A stretch of 64,000 nucleotides of DNA from Acanthosepion esculentum. Taxonomy: Eukaryota; Mollusca; Cephalopoda; Sepiida; Sepiidae. The stretch lies in NCBI GenBank assembly GCA_964036315.1, contig CAXIWW010000817.1, forward strand, positions 8,033,501 to 8,097,500, written 5' to 3'. The translations under genes and the position numbers were made by a program. The notes beneath the pieces are model-generated. The model did no database searches. It was not told where the DNA came from and saw nothing but the letters and a program-made list of their open reading frames with translations. Within the stretch, counting starts at the first letter, position 1. Each line of letters opens with the position of its first letter. Positions 13,001 to 22,895 of the stretch are shown here, piece by piece.

Positions 13001-14180
13001 AGTCCCAGAAAGTCCCACGCAGACGACACCCACCCAGGAGACAGTCCCATCAAGTCCCACGCAGACGACCCCCGTCCCAGGAAGTCCCATGCAGACGACC
13101 CCCACCCAGGAGACGGTCCCAGACAGACCCACGCGTGACGAACCACTGTCCCAGAAAGTCACACGCAGACGAGTCCCCACCAAGGAAAGAGTCCCAAAAA
13201 ATCCCACGCAGACGACAACCCACCCAGGAGAGAGTCCCAGAAGGACCCACGCAGACAACCCCCAGTCCCAGAAATTCCAACGCAGAAGACCCCCAGTCCC
13301 ACAAAGTCCCACGCAGACGACACCGCACCCAGGAGACTGTCCCAGAAAGACCCATGCAGACGACCCCCCCACCAAGGAGACATCCCCAGAAAGTCCCACG
13401 CAGAAGAAACACCTCCCAGGAGACAGTCCCAGAAAGTCCCATGCAGACGACCCCCCACCCAGGAGACAGTCCCAGAAAGTCCCACGCAGACGACACCCCC
13501 CACCAAGGAGACAGTCCCAGAAAGTCCCACGCAGACGAAACACCTCCCAGGAGACAGTCCCAGAAAGACCCACGCAGACGACCACCAGTCACAGAAAGTC
13601 CCACGCAGACGACTCCCCACCCAGGAGACAGTCCCAGAAAGTCCCACGCAGAAGACCGCCCACCCAGGAGAGAGTCCAAGAAAGACCCACGCAGACGACC
13701 CCGAGTCACAGAAAGTCCCATGCCGACGACACCCCACCCAGGAGACAGTCCCAGATATCCCAAGCAGACGACCCCCACCCAGGAGACAGTCCCAGAAAGT
13801 CCAACGCAGACGAGCCCCAGTCGAAGAAAGTCCCACGCAGACGACCCCCAGACAGGAGACAGTCCAAGCAAGACCCACACAGACGACCCCCAGTCCCAGA
13901 AAGTTCCACGCAGAAGAACACCCACCCAGGAGACAGTCCCAGAAAGTCCCACGCAGACGACCCCCCACCCAGGAGACAGTCCCAGAATGTCCCACGCAGA
14001 CGAGCCCCCAGTCCAAGAAAGTCCCACCCAGACGACCCTCACCAAGGAGACAGTCCCAAAAATCCCACGCAGACGACACCCACCCAGGAGACAGTCCCAT
14101 AAAGTCCCACGCAGACGGACCCCCCGTCCCAGGAAGTCCCATGCAGACGACCCCCACCCAGGAGACAGTCCCAGAAAGTC
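10085..14180 (+). repeat. Sat-B higher-order repeat of about 1.02-1.08 kb
   Basis: The rare marker ATGCCGACGACACCCC occurs at 10575, 11652, 12669 and 13720, spaced 1077, 1017 and 1051 bp. Each is preceded by GAGAGAGTCCAAGAAAGACC and a CGAGTCACAG unit, and the last three are followed by CAGATATCCCAAGCAGACG. Segments 10085-10620 and 12179-12714 also align at an offset of 2093 bp. Sat-B therefore has a kilobase-scale unit of roughly 25-30 monomers with local losses and gains. Confidence 0.7.
11108..11543 (+). repeat. Sat-B internal duplication, copy 2 of 2
   Basis: Second copy of the segment at 8877-9269. It carries the same diagnostic variants (ATTCACAGAAAGTCACACGC, CAGTTGTCAGAAAGTACAAA) plus one additional long unit before them. 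Confidence 0.75.
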
Positions 14181-15421
14181 CCACGCAGACGACCCCCAGT
14201 CCAAGAAAATCCAACGCAGACGAACACCCACCCAGGAGACAGTCCCAGAATGTCACACGCAGACGATCCCCCACCCAGGAGACACTCCCAGAAAGTCCCA
14301 CGCAGACGACCCCCAGTCCCAGAAAGTCCCACGCAGACGATCCCCCACCCAGGAGACAGTCCCAGAAAGTCCCAAACAGACGACCCCCACCCAGGAGACA
14401 ATCCCAGAAAGTCAGACTCAGACGACCCCCAGTCCCAGAAAATCCCATGCAGAGGAGCCCCCACCCAGGAGACTGTCCAAGAAAGTCCCACGCAGACGAC
14501 CTCCAGTCCAAGAAAGTCCCATGCAAACGAGCCCCGTCCCAGGAGACAGTACCAGAATGTCCCACGCAGACGACCCCCAGCCCAGAAAGTCCCACTCAGA
14601 CGACCCCCCACCCAGGAGACAGACCCAGAAAGGCCCAAGCAAACGACCCCCAGTCCCAGAAAGTCCCATGCGTACGACCCCCCACCCAGGAGACAAGCTG
14701 CTACAAGCCGAATACGCCTGGCTCTTTTGTCAAAATGCCTTGCAAGCAATCTCAGGCCGCTACAAGTCGACATCTCCTGTCTCTTTTGTGACAACTGCCT
14801 TACAAGCAATCTCAGGCTGCTGCCAGACGAATTCTCCCGGCTCTTTCGTGCAAATTGCCTTACAAGCAATCCCAGGCTGATACAAATCGTCATCTCCTGG
14901 CTCTTTTGTGGCAACTGCCTTACAAGAAATCTCATGCTGCTTCAAGCCGAATTCTCCTGGCGCTTTTGTGACAACTGCCTTACAAGCAATGTCATGCGGC
15001 TACGAGCCGACTTCTCTTGGCTCTTATGTGAAAACTGCCTTACAAGTAATCTCAGGCTGCTACAAGCCGAATTCTTCTGGCGCTTTTGTGACAACTGCCT
15101 TACAAGCAATTTCAGACTGCCGCCAGGACAGTTCTCCTGACTTTTTATGCCAATTGACTTAAAAGCAATCCCAGGCGTCTACGTGCCGATTTCTCCTGGC
15201 TCTTTTGTGGTAACTGCCTTACAAGCAATCTCAGGCTGCTACAAGCCGAATTCTCCTGGTTCTATTGTTACAACAGCCTTACAAGTAATCTCAGGCTGCA
15301 GCAATCCCAGTTCTACTAGCTTTTTGTGCCAATTGCCTTACAAGATATCCCAGGCGGCTACAAGCCGATTTCTCCTGGCTCATTTGTGGCAACTGCCTTA
15401 CAAGCAATCTCTGGCTGATGC

Positions 15422-16378
15422 ATGCGGAATTCTCCTGGCTCTTTTGCGCAAATTGCCTTACAAGCAATCCCAGGCGTCTACGAGCCGACTTCTCTTGTCC
15501 CTTTTGTGAAAACTGCTTTAAGAGAAATCTCAGGCTGCTACAAAACGACATCTCCTGTCTCTTTTTTTAAAAATGCCTTACAATCAATCTCAGCCTGCTA
15601 CAAGACGAATACGCCTGGCTCTTTTGTGAAACTGCCTTACAAGAAATCTCAGGCTGCTACAAGCAGAATACGCCTGGCTCTTTTGTGAAACTGCCTTGCA
15701 AGCAATCTCAGGCCGCTACAAATCGACATCTCCTGTCTCTTTTGTGACAACAGCCTTACAAGCAATCTCAGGCTGCTGCAAGACGAATTCTCCTGGATCT
15801 TTTGTGCAAATTGCCTTACAAGCAATCCCAGGCTGCTACAAATCGACATCTCCTGGCTCTTTTGTGGCAACTGCCTTACAAGCAATCTCTGGCTGATGCA
15901 TGCGGAATTCTCCTGGCTCTTTTGCGCAAATTGCCTTACAAGCAATCCCAGGCGTCTACGAGCCGACTTCTCTTGTCGCTTTTGTGAAAACTGCTTTAAG
16001 AGAAATCTCAGGCTGCTACAAAACGACATCTCCTGTCTCTATTTTTAAAAATGCCTTACAATCAATCTCAGCCTGCTACAAGACGAATACGCCTGGCTCT
16101 TTTGTGAAACTGCCTTACAAGAAATCTCAGGCTGCTACAAGCAGAATACGCCTGGCTCTTTTGTGAAACTGCCTTGCAAGCAATCTCAGGCCGCTACAAA
16201 TCGACATCTCCTGACTCTTTTGTGACAACAGCCTTACAAGCAATCTCAGGCTGCTGCAAGACGAATTCTCCTGGATCTTTTGTGCAAATTGCCTTACAAG
16301 CAATCCCAGGCTGCTACAAATCGACATCTCCTGGCTCTTTGTGGCAACTGCCTTACAAACAATCTCAGTCTGCCGCCA
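15422..16378 (+). repeat. Eight-monomer tandem duplication in Sat-A (2 x 478 bp)
   Basis: The segment starting ATGCGGAATTCTCCTGGCTC at 15419 is repeated at 15897 with nearly the same eight monomers, including the unusual TTTAAAAATGCC and CAGACGAATACG types. The period is 478 bp, eight monomers less 2 bp. In the distant duplicate the same 478-bp spacing survives (47803 and 48281), but the second copy is truncated. Confidence 0.8.
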
Positions 16379-17044
16379 GTACTGTTCTCCTGACTTTTTG
16401 TGCCAATTGCCGAAAAAGCAATCCCAGGCGGCTACGTGCCGATTTCTTCTGGCTCTTTTGCGGTAACTGCCTTACAAGCAATCTCAGGCTACTACAAGCC
16501 GAATTCTCCTGGTTCTATTGTGACAACTGCCTTACAAGCAATCTCAGGCTGCAGCAATCCCAATACTCCTAGCTTTTTGTGCCAATTGCCTTACAAGCAA
16601 TTCCACGCGGCTACGAGCCGAATTCTCCTGGCTCATTTGTGGCAACTGCTTTACAAGCAATCTCAGGTTGCTGCAAGCGGAATTCTCCTGGCTCTTTGTG
16701 AAACTGCCTTACAAGCAATCTCAGGCCGCTACAAAACGACATATCCTGACTCTTTTTGAAAACTGTCTTACAAGCAATCTCAAGCTGTTGCTAGTAAAAT
16801 TCTCCTGACTTTTTGTGCCAATTGCCTCACAGCAATCCCAGGCTGCTACGAACCGATTTCTCCTGGCTCATTTGTGGCATCTGCCTTACAAGCATTCTCA
16901 GGCTGCAGCAATATGAATTCTCCTTTTTGTGCGAATTGCCTTACAAGCAATCCCAGGCTGCTACGAGCCGATTTCTCTTGGCTCTTTTGTGAAAACTGCC
17001 TTTCAAATAATATCAGGCTGCTACAAAACGACATCTCCTGTCTC
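16040..17044 (+). repeat. Sat-A segment absent from the distant duplicate
   Basis: The offset to the second copy drops from 32381 to 31376 across this interval, so 1005 bp (about 17 monomers) present here is missing at the junction near 48420. Both edges lie in the same phase of the monomer, inside CTCCTGTCTCTTTT-type sequence. This fits unequal exchange or replication slippage between monomers. Confidence 0.8.
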
Positions 17045-18045
17045 TTTTGTGACAACTGCCTTACAAGCAATCTCAGGATGCTATAAGCCGAATTCTTTTG
17101 GTTCTATTGTGACAACTGCCTTAAAAGCAATCTCTGGCAGCAGCAATCCCAATTCTCCTGGCTATTTTGTGCCAATTGCCTTACAAGAAATCTCATGCTG
17201 CTTCAAGCCGAATTCTCCTGGCGCTTTTGTGACAACTGCCTTACAAGCAATGTCATGCGGCTACGAGCCGACTTCTCTTGGCTCTTATGTGAAAACTGCC
17301 TTACAAGTAATCTCAGGCTGCTACAAGCCGAATTCTACTGGCGCTTTTGTGACAACTGCCTTACAAGCAATCTCAGGCTGCCGCTAGTCTAATTCTCCTA
17401 AATTGTTGTGATAATTGCCTTACAAGAAATCCCAGGCTGCTACGAAGCGATTTCTCCTCTTTCATTGTGGCATCTGCCTTACAAGCATTCTCAGGCTGCA
17501 GCAATAAGAATTATCCTGGCTTTTTGTGCGAATTGCCTTACATGCAATCCCAGGATGCTACGAGCCGATTTCTCCTGGCCCTTTTGTGGCAACTTCATTA
17601 CAAGCCGACTTATCTTGGCTCTTTTGTGAAACTGCCTTACAAGTAATATCAGGCGGCTACAAAACGACATCTCCTGTCACTTTTGTGAAACTGCCTTACA
17701 AGCAATCTCAGGCGGCTACAAGCCGAATACGCCTGGCTCTATTGTGAAACTGCCTTACAAGCAATCTCAGATCGCTACAAATCGACATCTCCTGGCTCTT
17801 TTGTGTCTTTTGTTAGGACTGTTCTCCTAACTTTTTGTGCCAATTGCCCTAAAAGCAATCCCAGGCGGCTACGTGCGGATTTCTCCTGGCTCTTTTGTGG
17901 TAACTGCCTTACAAGCAATCTCAGGCTGCAACAAGCCGAATTCTCCTGGTTCTATTGTGACAACTGCCTTACAAACAATCTCAGGCTGCAGCAATCCCAA
18001 TTCTCTTAGCTTTTTGTGCCAATTGCATTACAAGCAGACTAGCGG

Positions 18046-21000
18046 AAAACCTGAGATTGATTGTAAGTCTGTTTTAAAACAAAAGAGACAGGTGATGTCG
18101 TTTTGTAGTAGCCTGAGATTGCTTTTAAGGCCGTTTTCACAAAAGAGACAAGAGAAGTCGGCTCGTAGATGCCTGGGATTGCTTGTAAGGCAATTGGCAC
18201 AAAAGAGCCAGGAGAATTCGGCTTGTAGTAGCCTGAGATTTCTTGTAAGGCAGTTGCCACAAATGAGCCAGGAGAAATCGGTTCGTAGCCGCCTGGGATT
18301 GCTTTTAAGGCAATTGGCACATTAAGTCAGGAGAATTGTACTAGCGACAGCTTGAGATTGCTTGTAAGGCAGTTGACACAAAAGAGCCAGGATATGTCGA
18401 TTTGTAGCGATCTGAGATTGCTTGTAAGGCAGTTTCACAATAGAGCCAGGCGTATTCGGCTTGTAGCAGTCTGAGATTGCTTGTAAGGCAGTTTTTAAAA
18501 AAAGAGACAGGAGATGTCGTTTTGTAGCAGCCTGTGATTGCATTTAAAGCAGTTTTCACAAAAGAGACATGATAAGTAGGCTCGTAGACGCCTGAGATTG
18601 CATGTAAGGCAGTTGCCACAAAACTTGTAAGGCAATTTGCACAAAAGAGCCAGGAGAATTCGGCTTGCTGTAGACTGAGATTGCTTTTAAGGCAGTTATC
18701 ACAATAGAACCAGGAGAATTTGGCTTGAAGCAGCCTGAGATTGCTTGTAAGGCAGTTACCACAAAAGAGCCAGGAGATATCGGCAAGTAGCCGCCTGGGA
18801 TTGCTTTTAAGGCAATTGGCACAAAAAGTCAGGAGAACTGTCCTGGCGGAAGACTGAGATTGCTTGTAAAGCAGTTGTCACAAAAGAGACAGGAGATGTC
18901 GATTTGTAGCGGCCTGATATTACTTGTAAGGCAGTTTTCACAAAAGAGACAAGTGAAGTCGGCTTGTAGCTGCCTGACATTGCTTGTAAGGCAGTTGTCA
19001 CAAAAGCGCCAGGAGAATTCGGCTTGTAGCAGCCGGAGATTACTTGCAAGGCAGTTTTCACAAAAGAGCCAAGAGAAGTCGGCTCGTAGCAGCCTGATAT
19101 TTATTGTAAGGCAGTTGTCATAAAAGCGCCAGGAGAATTCGGCTATTAGCAGCCTGAGATTTCTTGTAAGGCAGTTGCCACAAAAGCGCCAGGAGAAATC
19201 CGCTCGTAGCCGCTTGGGATTGCTTGTAAGGCAATTCGCACAAAAAGCCAGGAGAATTCATATTGCTGCAGCCTGAGAATGCTTGTAAGGCAGATGCCAC
19301 AAATGATCCAGGAGAAATCGGTTCGTAGCAGCCTGGGATAGGTTGTAAGGCAGTTATAACAAAAGAGCCAGTATATGTCGATTTGTAGCGGCCAATTCGG
19401 CTTGTAGCAGGCTGAGATTGCTTGTAAGGCAGTTTTCACAAAAGATACAAGAGATGTGGGTTTGTAGCAGCCTGAGATTGCTTGAAAGGCAGTTTTCACA
19501 AAATAGCCAAGAGAAGTCGGCTCGTAGCAGTCTGACATTGCTTGTAAGGCAGTTTTCACAAAAGAGCCAGGAGAATCCGGGTTGTTGCAGACTGAGATTG
19601 CTTGTAAGGCAGTTGCTGCAAAAGAGGCAGGAGAAATCGGCTTGTAGCAGCCTGAGATCCTTTGTAAGACAGTTTTCACAAATAGCCCGGAGAAGTCGGC
19701 CGATAGCAGCGGGAGATTGCTTGTTAGGGAGTTGTCAAAAAAGAGTCAGCAGGTGTAAGTTTGTAGAAGCCTGAGATTGCGTGTAAAGCAATTTTCACAA
19801 AAAGCCATGGGAAACGGGCTCGTAGCTGCGTGGAATTGCTTGTAATGAAATTGGCACAAAAATCAAAGAGAATTGGGCTTGCTGCTGTGATTGCATGTAA
19901 GGCAGTTGCTACAAAAGAGCCAGGCGTATTCGGCTTGTAGAAGCCTGAGATTGCTTGTAAGGCAGTTTTCACAAGAGAGCCAAGAGAAGTCGTCTCGGAG
20001 CAGCCTGACATTGCTTGTATGGCAGTTGTCATAAAAGAGCCAGGAGAATTCGGTTTGTAGCAGCCTGAGATTGCTTGTAAGGCAGTTACCTCAAACAGCC
20101 TGGAGAAGTGGGATTGCTGCAGCCTGAGATTGCTTTTCAGGCAGTTGTCACAATAGAGCCAGGATAATTCGGCTTGTAGCAGCTTGAGATTGCTTGTAAG
20201 GCTGTTACCACAAAACAGCCAGGAGAAATCGTCATGTAGCCGCGTGGGATTGCTTTTTTAAGGCAATTGGCACAAAAAGTAATTGGCCTAGCGGCAGCCT
20301 GATATTGCTTGTGAGACAGTTCGCACAAAAGAGACAGTAGATGTCGATTTGTAGCGGCCTGAGATTGCTTGCAAGGCAGTTTCACAAAAGAGACAGGAGA
20401 TGTGGGTTTGTAGCAGCCTGAGATTGATTGTAAGGCAGTTTTCACAAAAGAGGCATGAGAAGTCGGCTCGTAGCATCCTGATTTTGCTTGTAAGGCAGTT
20501 GTCTCAAGAGAGCCAGGAGAATTCGGCTTGTAGCAGCCTGAGATTGCTTTTCAGGCAGTTGTCACAATAGAGCCAGGATAATTCGGCTTTTAGCAGCTTG
20601 AGATTGCTTGTAAGGCAGTTACCACAAAACAGCCAGGAGAAATCGTCACGTAGCCACCTGGGATTGCTTTTTTAAGGCAATTGGCACAAAAAGTAATTGG
20701 CCTAGCGGCAGCCTGATATGGCTTGTAAGACAGTTCGCACAAAAGAGACAGTAGATGTCGATTTGTAGCAGCCTGAGTTTGCTTGTAATACAGTTGCCAC
20801 AAAAGAGCCAGGAGAAATCGGCTCGTTGGTGCCTGGGATTGCTTGTAAGCCAATTGGCACAAAAAGCCGAAAGAGTTGGGGTTGCTGCAGCCTGACATGG
20901 CTTGTAAGGCAGTTTTCACAAACGAACCAAGAAAAGTCTGCTCGTAGCAGCCTGAAATTGCTTGTAAGGCAGTTGCCAAAAAAGAGCCAGGACAAATCGG

Positions 21001-22436
21001 CTTGTAGCAGCCTGAGTTTGCTTGTAAGCCACTTGTCATCGAAGAGCCAGGCGTAGTCGGCCCGTAACATCCTGAGATTGCTTGTAAGGCAGTTCTCACA
21101 AAAGACCCAGGAGAATTCGTCTTGTAGAGGCCTGGTATTGCTTGTAAGGCAGTTGCCACAAAAGAGCCAGGTGAAATACGCTCGTAGCAGCCTGGGATTA
21201 CTTGTAAGGCAATTGGCAAAAAAAGCAAGGAGAATTGGGCTTGCTGCAGCCTGAGATTGCTTGTAAGGCAGTTGCCACAAAAGAGAAAGGTGTAGTCAGC
21301 TTGTAGTAGCCTGAGATTTCTTGTAAGGCAGTTGTCACGAAAGAGCCAGGAGATCGATTTGTTGCGGCCGTAGATTGCTTGTAAGGCATTTGTCATAGAA
21401 GATCCAGGCATAGTCGGCTCGTAGCAGCCTGAGATTGCTTGGAAATAAGTTGGCACAAAAGAGGCAGGAGAAATCGGCTTGTAGCAGCCTGAGATCCTTT
21501 GTAAGACAGTTTTCACAAATAGCCCGGAGAAGTCGGCCGATAGCAGCGGGAGATTGCTTGTAAGGGAGTTGTAAAAAAAGAGTCAGCAGGTGTAAGTTTG
21601 TAGAAGCCTGAGATTGCGTGTAAAGCCAGGGTAAACGGGCTCGTAGCTGCGTGGAATTGCTTGTAATGAAATTGGCACAAAAATCCAAGAGAATTGGGCT
21701 TGCTGCTGTGATTGCATGTAAGGCAGTTGCTACAAAAGAGCCAGGCGTATTCGGCTTGTAGAAGCCTGAGATTGCTTGTAAGGCAGTTTACACAAGAGAG
21801 CCAAGAGAAGTCGGCTCGGAGCAGCCTGACATTGCTTGTAAGGCAGTTGTCACAAAAGAGCCAGTAGAATTCGTCTTGTAGCAGCCTGAGGTTGCTTGTA
21901 ATGCAGTCGCCACAAAAGAGCCTTGAGAAATCGCCTCGTAGCAGCCTGGGATTATTTTGTAAGGCAATTGGCAAAAAAGCCAGGAACATTGGGCTTGCTG
22001 CAGCCTGACGTTGCTTGTAAGGCAGTTGTCACGAAAGAGCCAGGAGATCGATTTTTTAGCAGCCTGAGATTGCTTGTAATGCAGTTGTCTTAAAAGTGCC
22101 AGCAGGTGTAGGCTTGTAGAAGAATGAGATTGCTTGTAAGGCAATTTTCACAAATCTCCCAGGAGAACCGGCTCGTAGAATCCTATGTTTGCGTGTAAGG
22201 CACTTTCCACAAAAAGCCAGGAGAAATGGGATCGTAGCAGCCTGAGATTGCTTGTAAGGCAGGTGTCACAAAAGAGCCAGGCGTATTCGGATTGTAGCAG
22301 CCTGAGATTGATTTTGCGCAGTTTTCACAGAAGAGCCAGCAGGTGTGGGCTTGTATCAGCCTGAGATTGCTTGTAAGGCAGTTTTCACAAAAGAGCCAGG
22401 AAATGCCGTTTTGTAGCAGCCTGAGATTGCTTGTAA
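18046..22436 (-). repeat. Sat-A array 3, minus orientation
   Basis: Sat-A monomers in reverse orientation (CAGCCTGAGATTGCTTGTAA reads on the plus strand). The array starts at the strand switch near 18046 and ends at 22436, where GATTGCTTGTAA runs straight into GGGATTTTTCATTTGGTC, the end motif of element D. It is the inverted counterpart of about 1780-5000. It contains a longer-range internal duplication: the marker CCTGAGATCCTTTGTAAGAC occurs at 19651 and 21488. Confidence 0.94.
19630..21800 (-). repeat. Sat-A internal duplication, 1.84 kb spacing
   Basis: A run of variant monomers (GATCCTTTGTAAGAC, then CGGCCGATAGCAGCGGGAGA, then CAGGTGTAAGTTTGTAGAAG, then GCGTGGAATTGCTTGTAATG) occurs at 19651-19990 and again from 21488, offset 1837 bp. 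In the second copy part of one monomer is deleted (GTAAAGCCAGGGTAAACGGG). The inverted relative at 3440-3840 has only one copy of this run, so the duplication arose on this side. Confidence 0.75.
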
Positions 22437-22489
22437 GGGATTTTTCATTTGGTCAATTTATGTAGATCAAATTGTGTGCAATTATTTGA

Positions 22490-22532
22490 TTTGTCTATAT
22501 TTACAGGGATTTTTCATTTGCTCAGATAGTAA
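22490..22532 (+). repeat. Terminal inverted repeat of element D, left arm
   Basis: About 43 bp pairing with 22849-22891. The inner 29 bp begins with CAGGG and matches except for a C/G change; the outer 14 bp has two mismatches. Confidence 0.75.
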
Positions 22533-22848
22533 AAATATTTCTTTTACTGGAAAAAGTTATAAACAAGTGAAATATGACAGATTTCCCAGTTTAGGGCCGC
22601 ATGACAATTTCCGCAAATGAGCTAACACAATTCCCCATACCTTTGAATTTCAACTCGACTCTAATCAAGGTGTCGAAAAAACATTTGTAATTATGAATAA
22701 GACAAGATATTCCCGAAAATTGGACACCAATATTTTGTGGATTCTATAAAAAGGCAAAATTAGAATTGCAGTCTTATTGTGCACACTGGAATTCGGACGC
22801 TGTAAATTGTCAGACGACATACCGCGCACCTGGTGAAAGATGTACTTG

Positions 22849-22891
22849 TTACTATCTGACCAAATGAAAAATCCCTGTATACATAGACAAA
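22849..22891 (-). repeat. Terminal inverted repeat of element D, right arm
   Basis: Reverse complement of 22490-22532 with three mismatches. It reads TTACTATCTGACCAAATG then AAAAATCCCTG on the plus strand and is followed within a few bases by the first Sat-C monomer. Confidence 0.75.
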
Positions 22892-22895
22892 GAGA

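Larger units (their letters stand above)
8216..14696 (+). repeat. Sat-B array 1, mixed 31/42-43-bp satellite, plus orientation
   Basis: Tandem units share AGTCCCAGAAAGTCCCACGC followed by AGACGACCCC. A short unit repeats every 31 bp (for example ACGCAG at 8281 and 8312). A long unit of 42-43 bp carries an extra CACCCAGGAGA-like block. The plus strand is extremely T-poor, and in the consensus each T is followed by C, so stops are absent in all three forward frames; the minus strand consensus also lacks TAA, TAG and TGA. This explains frames such as 11164-14880 (1238 codons) overlapping equally long minus-strand frames. Nothing marks a gene: no stable N-terminus, no bias to one frame and no recognisable domain. 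Confidence 0.95.
14697..18045 (+). repeat. Sat-A array 2, plus orientation
   Basis: 60-bp Sat-A monomers begin directly after a Sat-B CCCAGGAGACAA and end at a strand switch near 18045, where GCATTACAAGCAGA joins CTAGCGGAAAACCTGAG. It contains a 478-bp (8-monomer) local duplication at 15422 and 15900. Short open frames of 60-160 codons are by-products of the 60-bp period. No gene is seen. Confidence 0.93.
22437..22895 (+). mobile_element. Element D, copy 1: TIR-bearing A+T-rich element at the A/C border
   Basis: Non-satellite, A+T-rich block between Sat-A and Sat-C. Its core (22504-22877, 374 bp) starts CAGGGATTTTTCATTTG then CTCAGATAGTAA, and ends with the reverse complement of the same motif with one C/G change. 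The inverted similarity continues about 14 bp outward (left TTTGTCTATATTTA, right reverse complement TTTGTCTATGTATA), giving arms of about 43 bp at 22490-22532 and 22849-22891. A partial extra end motif abuts Sat-A at 22437. There is no transposase-sized frame. It resembles a MITE or a solo piece of a larger TIR element; CAGGG ends recall hAT elements, but I see no clear 8-bp target duplication. Confidence 0.7.

Noticed and set aside
11164..14880. 1238-codon open frame rich in Pro, Arg, Ser, Thr and Lys
   Set aside because: It lies in Sat-B, whose consensus has no stops in six frames. Equally long frames overlap it on the other strand, it runs over a satellite border into Sat-A, and no domain or start context supports a gene.
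20590..21516. 308-codon frame in Sat-A, also at 52204-53130
   Set aside because: A 20-residue periodic reading of the 60-bp satellite. The second occurrence is simply the 32-kb duplicate, so its conservation is not evidence for selection.
22496..22885. 8-bp target-site duplication around element D (TATATTTA / TATACATA)
   Set aside because: The flanks match better as an inverted extension of the TIR than as a direct repeat, so no target duplication is claimed.
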